From: Actinomycetes bacterium
GTDB lineage: Bacteria; Actinomycetota; Acidimicrobiia; Acidimicrobiales; UBA8190
Reading direction: 5' to 3'
Length of the DNA stretch: 9,127 nucleotides
Assembly: GCA_021779775.1 (NCBI GenBank)
Contig: JAJYAB010000053.1
Span: 1-9,127 of the forward strand
The notes beneath the pieces were generated by a model. The model ran no database searches. It worked only from the letters and a program-made list of their open reading frames with translations, and was not told the DNA's origin. The position numbers and the translations under genes are program-made. Shown piece after piece: positions 6,101 through 9,127 of this stretch (positions within the stretch are counted from its first letter, which is position 1; each line of letters opens with the position of its first letter).

Positions 6101-6449
6101 GTACCGGTGTCCACAGTTCGGCCACCGGGGTTGGTGGCCGCCGGGGTGGCGACCGCCGGCCGTAAGCCTACTTGCGCTGGAGCTGGATCACGAGGCAACG
6201 GGGACCGCTCGCAGAACGGGGATCGACCAGCGCACTCCGACATCAGATCGATCGCCTCGTCCCAGTCGGCAAAGGCCAAGCGGCCGGGACCAGAACGCCG
6301 GGGATGCATCCATCACGTCGGAGGGCAACGGAGCGAAACGTCCGACCCGAACACCCGTTCGGAAAGGCCCCGCCGCACCCCGCCGCACCCCGGGAGACTG
6401 TGGAGCTGCTGGCAACCGGATCGATGATCGGGACAGGCGGCGCGCTCGG
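6101..6449. other. Intergenic region without a recognisable gene
   Basis: I see no protein family signature on either strand between the 17-bp array and the end of the PIN-domain gene. Small structures present are a perfect inverted repeat CCGAAC-ACCC-GTTCGG at 6347-6362 and a 10-bp tandem duplication CCCCGCCGCA at 6368-6391 (two copies plus CCCC). The hairpin lies 88 bp past the vapC-like stop and has no T tract on either strand, so it is not an obvious terminator. Open frames crossing the region read as low-complexity Arg/Pro/Ser. Confidence 0.5.
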
Positions 6450-6890
6450 CTACACCCCAACGACGCGAACGTGCTCGCCGGTCAGGAGCACCCGAAGGTC
6501 GTGTGGGTCGCTCGTGAGCACGACGCAGTGGGTGGCGCCATGGCGTTCCAGTCCCGCGACCGCCGTAGCGGCCACGAAGGCGTCGACAGTGGCGTCGGAA
6601 CCCGCCTTGCCGAGCAGCCGACCTGCGTGCCTGGCGAGTTGCTCATCAGCCGGCCACACCTCCGCTGCCTTCACGACGCGGTTCACACCGGCGTCCCGAG
6701 CGACGCCGCGCACCACTTCGGCCAGGGTCACGGCCGAGATGATCACATCAGCGTCCAATTCCCGCGCCCGCTCCAACCAGGCCTGGACGCTTGGATCATT
6801 GGCAGCAGCCTTAGAGACGCCGTCGGCGTCGAGGACCAGCAAGTCGCTCAGACTGGCTGGCGCGCGACCTTGTCGTCGGGGCCTGGCCAT
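6450..6890 (-). CDS. PIN-domain ribonuclease toxin (VapC-like)
   Basis: PIN-domain toxins cleave RNA with a cluster of acidic residues that bind Mg or Mn. This 146-residue product has LLVLDADG (17-24, Asp21), SAVTLAEVVRG (52-62, Glu58), SDATVDAFVAATA (98-110, Asp99 and Asp103) and VVLTSDPHDLRVLL (123-136, Asp128). That is the full set expected of an active PIN fold. ATG 6890 is chosen because GGAGGGGG lies 10 bp upstream. It overlaps the upstream antitoxin gene by 43 bp, and the first ~14 residues (Arg/Ala-rich) may be extra. A shorter product starting at the CTGA junction near 6851 would remove them but needs a rare CTG start. With the antitoxin it forms a toxin-antitoxin operon on the minus strand. 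Confidence 0.85.
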   Translation of the reverse strand: MARPRRQGRAPASLSDLLVLDADGVSKAAANDPSVQAWLERARELDADVIISAVTLAEVVRGVARDAGVNRVVKAAEVWPADEQLARHAGRLLGKAGSDATVDAFVAATAVAGLERHGATHCVVLTSDPHDLRVLLTGEHVRVVGV

Positions 6891-7096
6891 AGACGGCGAA
6901 CCCCCTCCATCGCGTGGTCGCTGACCGGACCGTTCGCCTCTCGCATCTCCACCAAGACCTCGGCCAGCGCATCTCGGCGGAGCTGTCGGCGCACAGCTTC
7001 GTTAACGTAGGCGGACACGCCACGCCCTCCGGCTCGCTCGCGCGTCTGCGCCAGCACCTCCGTATCGAGACTCATCGACACCTTCTCTACTGGCAT
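6848..7096 (-). CDS. Small VapB/CopG-like antitoxin
   Basis: This 82-residue protein begins MPVEKVSMSLDTEVLAQTRE and continues with AGGRGVSAYVNEAVRRQLRRDALAEVLVEM. A short beta strand (KVSMSLD) followed by two helices around VSAYVNEAVRRQL is the expected pattern of a ribbon-helix-helix DNA-binding antitoxin. The C-terminal part (NGPVSDHAMEGVRRLWPG) would wrap and neutralise the PIN toxin. ATG 7096 is chosen over the more upstream in-frame start at 7240. It fits the fold, and AGGA lies 8 bp upstream within TCCTACTTCGAGTAGGATGAG. The 3' end overlaps the toxin gene by 43 bp. Antitoxins of this size usually repress their own operon, and a palindrome sits directly upstream. Confidence 0.8.
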   Translation of the reverse strand: MPVEKVSMSLDTEVLAQTRERAGGRGVSAYVNEAVRRQLRRDALAEVLVEMREANGPVSDHAMEGVRRLWPGPDDKVARQPV

Positions 7097-7104
7097 CCAG
7101 CTCA

Positions 7105-7121
7105 TCCTACTCGAAGTAGGA
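7105..7121. promoter_or_regulatory. Palindrome at the vapB-like start, candidate autoregulatory operator
   Basis: TCCTACT-CGA-AGTAGGA is a perfect 7-bp inverted repeat around three bases, 9 to 25 bp upstream of the antitoxin ATG. In the minus-strand transcript its distal arm contains the AGGA Shine-Dalgarno. The element could be a DNA operator for the ribbon-helix-helix antitoxin, or a hairpin hiding the ribosome binding site, or both. Confidence 0.5.
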
Positions 7122-7324
7122 AGGAGTTCGTTCAACCATCGTTCCGCAGGACTTCGCTCCGACAGCCTGTACGTGAGCTGCTGGTCCATCGGCCTCGACC
7201 TCCGCGTGCTGCTGCGGACGCTGCGAACCGTCATATCCAAGCATGGCGCCTACTGAGGTGAAAACCTCGAAGCCCTGGGGCCGCGACGTCGGGGCGGGGC
7301 GGAGCCCGATCGGCACCCAGTCCC

Positions 7325-7356
7325 GACCTGTGGTGGCGCCGACCTGTGGTGGCGCC
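7325..7356. repeat. 16-bp exact tandem duplication
   Basis: GACCTGTGGTGGCGCC occurs at 7325-7340 and again at 7341-7356 with no mismatch. It lies about 150 bp upstream of the first GGDEF start and contributes two of the five GGCGCC hexamers there. Confidence 0.9.
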
Positions 7357-7401
7357 GTGCCAACATCCCGCCGAGGCGCCGGCCCCTGGGCGCCAGGACG
7401 G

Positions 7402-7429
7402 TTTCAGCTGGCGCCGGCAGTGGTACAAC
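7402..7429 (+). promoter_or_regulatory. Possible promoter of the first GGDEF gene
   Basis: TTTCAG (7402-7407) and TACAAC (7424-7429) are separated by 16 bp and lie about 80 bp upstream of the GTG start. Both hexamers are weak matches to sigma-70-type boxes. A similar GTGGAACAAT element precedes the second cyclase at 8544-8553, compared with GTGGTACAAC at 7420-7429, which slightly raises the likelihood of a shared signal. Confidence 0.25.
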
Positions 7430-7508
7430 TTTAACGTCGGGATGGCGTCATGTGGACGCACTTCGGCCACCAAGCCAGCGAAGACCAGGGAGCGATGAGG
7501 AGGGTGTA

Positions 7509-8453
7509 GTGCCAAAACCCCCCGGACTTGATCCGCGCATCGCCTTGCTGAACGCCTGGGCGCTGCGATGCGAGCTCCGCCAGACCGATCCCCGCCACTG
7601 CGCCGGCCCCGAAGCCTTCTACCTGGTGACCGCTGTGGAGGCGGCAGTACGTCGCGGGCGGGAGACCCCCCACCTCGGCCGGGCCGCCCGAAGCTGGGGC
7701 AGTCGCTTCACCTCGCCGGGGGAGGTCGTCGCCGCCTTGTCCGCGCTGCGCGAGGTGCTGATGCACCAGGACACCGCGGGCACGGCGGCGGCTGGGGCGG
7801 CTGGGGCGGGGGCGGGGGCGCCCGCCGCGACCGAACGTGTCCACCTGGTGCTCGACCAGCTCATGGCGAATGCGGTGGACGCCGCGGCGAGCACGCTGCG
7901 CGACGCGGCGCGCACCGACCCGCTGACGAGGTGTGCCAACCGGCGAGCCCTGGACGAGGAGCTGAGCCGGGCCGCGTCCAGCGCCGGCACGTCAGGGCTC
8001 GACCTGGCGGTCGCCGCCGTCGACGTCGACGGGTTGAAGCGGATCAACGACACGTCGGGCCACGCGGCGGGCGACGCGGCGATCCTCGGCGTGGTGGGCA
8101 GCATCCGCCAGACCCTGCGCCAAGCAGACACGCTGTACCGCACCGGCGGCGACGAGTTCGTGGTGCTGGCCCCGTTCACCGACGCTGCCGGGGCGACCGA
8201 ACTGATGACCCGGGCCGAGACCCTCGGCGGACCGCCGTTCAGCTGGGGGGTCGCCAGCCTGGTGTCGGCTGGCGTCAGCCCTGGCGACGATCCGACCGTA
8301 GTCCTCGGAGCGGCGGACGCCGACCTGTACCGCAGGCGCGGGACCGCGCGCCGGGCACGCCGTGCCGGTATCGCCCGGCGACGGTCAGGAGCAGCGGTGG
8401 CCGTCGCCCCGCCTGACCGATCCGGCGGCACGGAGCCGCTGCGCGTCCAATAA
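7509..8453 (+). CDS. GGDEF-domain diguanylate cyclase, paralog 1
   Basis: This 314-residue protein should condense two GTP into cyclic di-GMP. The GGDEF domain covers about 137-275: DPLTRCANRRAL (137-148), VDVDGLKRINDTSGHAAGD (171-189) and RTGGDEFVVL (211-220) with an intact GGDEF signature. The product-inhibition I-site R204-Q-A-D207 lies exactly five residues before GGDEF. The N-terminal ~85 residues are an unrecognised domain shared with paralog 2 (W17, C21, H30, C31, YLVTAV, TPHLGRAARSWGS). An Ala/Gly-rich linker (about 91-107) absent from paralog 2 follows. No membrane segment or signal peptide is seen, so it is probably cytoplasmic. The C-terminus (about 278-305) is Arg/Ala-rich. GTG 7509 has GGAGG 5 bp upstream and aligns with the paralog's ATG; GTG 7452 is less likely. 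Confidence 0.93.
   Translation: MPKPPGLDPRIALLNAWALRCELRQTDPRHCAGPEAFYLVTAVEAAVRRGRETPHLGRAARSWGSRFTSPGEVVAALSALREVLMHQDTAGTAAAGAAGAGAGAPAATERVHLVLDQLMANAVDAAASTLRDAARTDPLTRCANRRALDEELSRAASSAGTSGLDLAVAAVDVDGLKRINDTSGHAAGDAAILGVVGSIRQTLRQADTLYRTGGDEFVVLAPFTDAAGATELMTRAETLGGPPFSWGVASLVSAGVSPGDDPTVVLGAADADLYRRRGTARRARRAGIARRRSGAAVAVAPPDRSGGTEPLRVQ
7990..8092 (+). repeat. 103-bp exact direct repeat, copy 1 (copy 2 at 9025-9127)
   Basis: Positions 7990-8092 in paralog 1 are identical base for base to 9025-9127 in paralog 2. Copy 2 ends at the window edge, so the true length is unknown. The stretch encodes the GGDEF-domain segment from SGLDLAVAAVDVDGL to about AAILGV. Immediately upstream the genes diverge strongly, including at silent positions. 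Confidence 0.95.
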
Positions 8454-8476
8454 CCACGATACGTAGTCAGTGCATT

Positions 8477-8496
8477 TCCTAACGTCAACGTTAGGA
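8477..8496. promoter_or_regulatory. Perfect palindrome between the two GGDEF genes
   Basis: TCCTAACGTCAACGTTAGGA is a perfect 9-bp inverted repeat around CA, 24 bp after the stop of paralog 1 and 99 bp before the start of paralog 2. It has no following T tract (CAAAACC follows), which argues against a simple intrinsic terminator and for a protein-binding site. The half-site TAACGTC also occurs once upstream of paralog 1 at 7432-7438. Confidence 0.5.
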
Positions 8497-8509
8497 CAAA
8501 ACCTCTACC

Positions 8510-8538
8510 TTGACGATCTGGCGTGGTTGTATTACCGC
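8510..8538 (+). promoter_or_regulatory. Possible promoter of the second GGDEF gene
   Basis: TTGACG (8510-8515) is a good -35 box. With a 17-bp spacer the -10 would be TACCGC (8533-8538), which is poor; TATTAC at 8530-8535 has too short a spacing. It lies between the palindrome and the gene, a fitting place, but the call rests mainly on the -35 match. Confidence 0.3.
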
Positions 8539-8594
8539 TCAGCGTGGAACAATCGGATGTGTCAGCTATGTGACCGGCGACGAGGAACGATCCG

Positions 8595-9127
8595 ATGCCC
8601 GCTCCGCACACCGACGACGAGCGCAGCACACTGCTGCAGCACTGGGCACAGCGATGCCAGACCCGTGGCGCCAGTGCCGAGCACTGCCGCGGATCCGACG
8701 CCAGCTACCTGGTGACCGCCGTCGACGCTGCGTTGCGTCGGGGCAACCAGACCCCCCACCTCGGACGGGCTGCCCGGAGCTGGGGGAGCCACTTCGACGC
8801 TCCCGCTGACGTCATCACCGTGGTGTCATGCCTGCGCGAAGAACTGACCGGTGCCGCCGGCACCGACGACCGACTGCACCGGGTGATCGATCAGCTCATG
8901 CTCGAAGCCGTCGATGCCGCCGCCAACGGCTTGCGCCACGCGGCGCGCACCGACCCGCTGACCGGTTGCGTCAACCGCCGGACCCTCGACGACGACATCC
9001 GGCGCGCTGCCGGGAGCGCCCTGGCGTCAGGGCTCGACCTGGCGGTCGCCGCCGTCGACGTCGACGGGTTGAAGCGGATCAACGACACGTCGGGCCACGC
9101 GGCGGGCGACGCGGCGATCCTCGGCGT
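8595..9127 (+). CDS. GGDEF-domain diguanylate cyclase, paralog 2 (cut by right edge)
   Basis: The visible 177 residues align along their whole length with paralog 1. They share the N-terminal domain with W17, C21, H30 and C31, then SYLVTAVDAALRRG, TPHLGRAARSWGSHF (53-67) and IDQLMLEAVDAAANGL (98-113). DPLTGCVNRRTL (120-131) opens the GGDEF domain, and the stretch from about SGLDLAVAAVDVDGL is identical to paralog 1. The GGDEF signature and I-site themselves lie beyond the window, so catalytic competence is inferred from the family. The Ala/Gly linker of paralog 1 is missing here. ATG 8595 has GAGGAA 7 bp upstream. The gene lies 141 bp downstream of paralog 1 in the same direction, with its own palindrome and possible promoter between them. 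Confidence 0.92.
   Translation, partial: MPAPHTDDERSTLLQHWAQRCQTRGASAEHCRGSDASYLVTAVDAALRRGNQTPHLGRAARSWGSHFDAPADVITVVSCLREELTGAAGTDDRLHRVIDQLMLEAVDAAANGLRHAARTDPLTGCVNRRTLDDDIRRAAGSALASGLDLAVAAVDVDGLKRINDTSGHAAGDAAILG
9025..9127 (+). repeat. 103-bp exact direct repeat, copy 2
   Basis: This is the second copy of the identical segment, offset by 1035 bp from copy 1 and truncated by the right edge of the window. Confidence 0.95.

Larger units (their letters stand above)
7122..7508. other. Intergenic region between the vapB-like gene and the first GGDEF gene
   Basis: No protein family is visible here. The region must hold the leftward promoter for the toxin-antitoxin pair and the rightward promoter of the GGDEF gene. 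It contains a small inverted repeat GAGGT-GAAA-ACCTC (7255-7268), the 16-bp duplication at 7325-7356, five GGCGCC hexamers (7335, 7351, 7375, 7389, 7410) within 81 bp, an inverted repeat CCTGG-GCG-CCAGG (7385-7397), and GCGTC-ATGTG-GACGC near 7444-7458 in the probable leader. Confidence 0.5.

Noticed and set aside
5367..7010. 547-codon open frame on the plus strand
   Set aside because: It runs antisense to xdhC and the PIN-domain gene, crosses the 17-bp repeat array, and reads as low-complexity Arg/Pro/Ser with no family motifs. It is a high-GC shadow.
7444..7508. c-di-GMP riboswitch before the first cyclase
   Set aside because: Only a 5-bp hairpin is present; I cannot find the conserved GEMM core sequence.
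7619..8629. 336-codon minus-strand open frame over the first GGDEF gene
   Set aside because: It is the complement of a certain GGDEF gene; its Ser/Ala/Arg-rich translation has no domain features.

Overview
The window is very GC-rich, uses GTG and TTG starts freely, and carries gene families typical of Actinomycetota: the mnmA-ligA order, XdhC/CoxI with a MocA-like protein, small PIN/antitoxin pairs, and actinobacterial AbiEi/AbiEii-type proteins. I infer an actinobacterium, possibly an acidimicrobial-type lineage. The sequence does not settle the rank below phylum.

Layout. Positions 1-1710 (minus strand) hold two housekeeping genes: the N-terminal 214 residues of NAD-dependent DNA ligase (ligA, running off the left edge) and complete mnmA (tRNA 2-thiouridylase). 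Positions 1711-4157 (plus strand) are a decaying defence or toxin-antitoxin island. An intact AbiEi_2-like antitoxin/regulator overlaps a nucleotidyltransferase gene cut short by an in-frame TAG. Next come the relics of a second, unrelated AbiEi/AbiEii pair: the antitoxin has a frameshift in a C run and has lost its C-terminal part, and only the toxin's first ~78 residues remain, with one catalytic Asp changed to Asn. Positions 4158-5911 (minus strand) hold a translationally coupled pair, xdhC/coxI-like followed by a mocA-like molybdopterin nucleotidyltransferase. These serve maturation of a molybdenum hydroxylase (xanthine or CO dehydrogenase type), but no structural gene for such an enzyme is in the window.

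Positions 5923-6100 form an unusual repeat-rich leader upstream of xdhC: a 16-bp tandem repeat next to the ribosome binding site, two abutting palindromes, and a 17-bp tandem repeat. Positions 6101-6449 have no recognisable gene. Positions 6450-7096 (minus strand) are a VapBC-like pair (small antitoxin, PIN-domain toxin) with a palindrome just upstream of the antitoxin start.

Positions 7122-7508 are intergenic, with a 16-bp tandem duplication and a cluster of GGCGCC palindromes. Positions 7509-9127 (plus strand) hold two tandem paralogous GGDEF diguanylate cyclases, the second cut by the right edge. They share an N-terminal domain I do not recognise (conserved Trp, two Cys and one His, then TPHLGRAARSWG) and an exactly identical 103-bp stretch in the catalytic domain, which suggests gene conversion or an assembly break in a repeat. 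The most interesting items are this cyclase pair with its unassigned N-terminal domain, the double TA graveyard with one surviving antitoxin, and the repeat/palindrome leader of xdhC.
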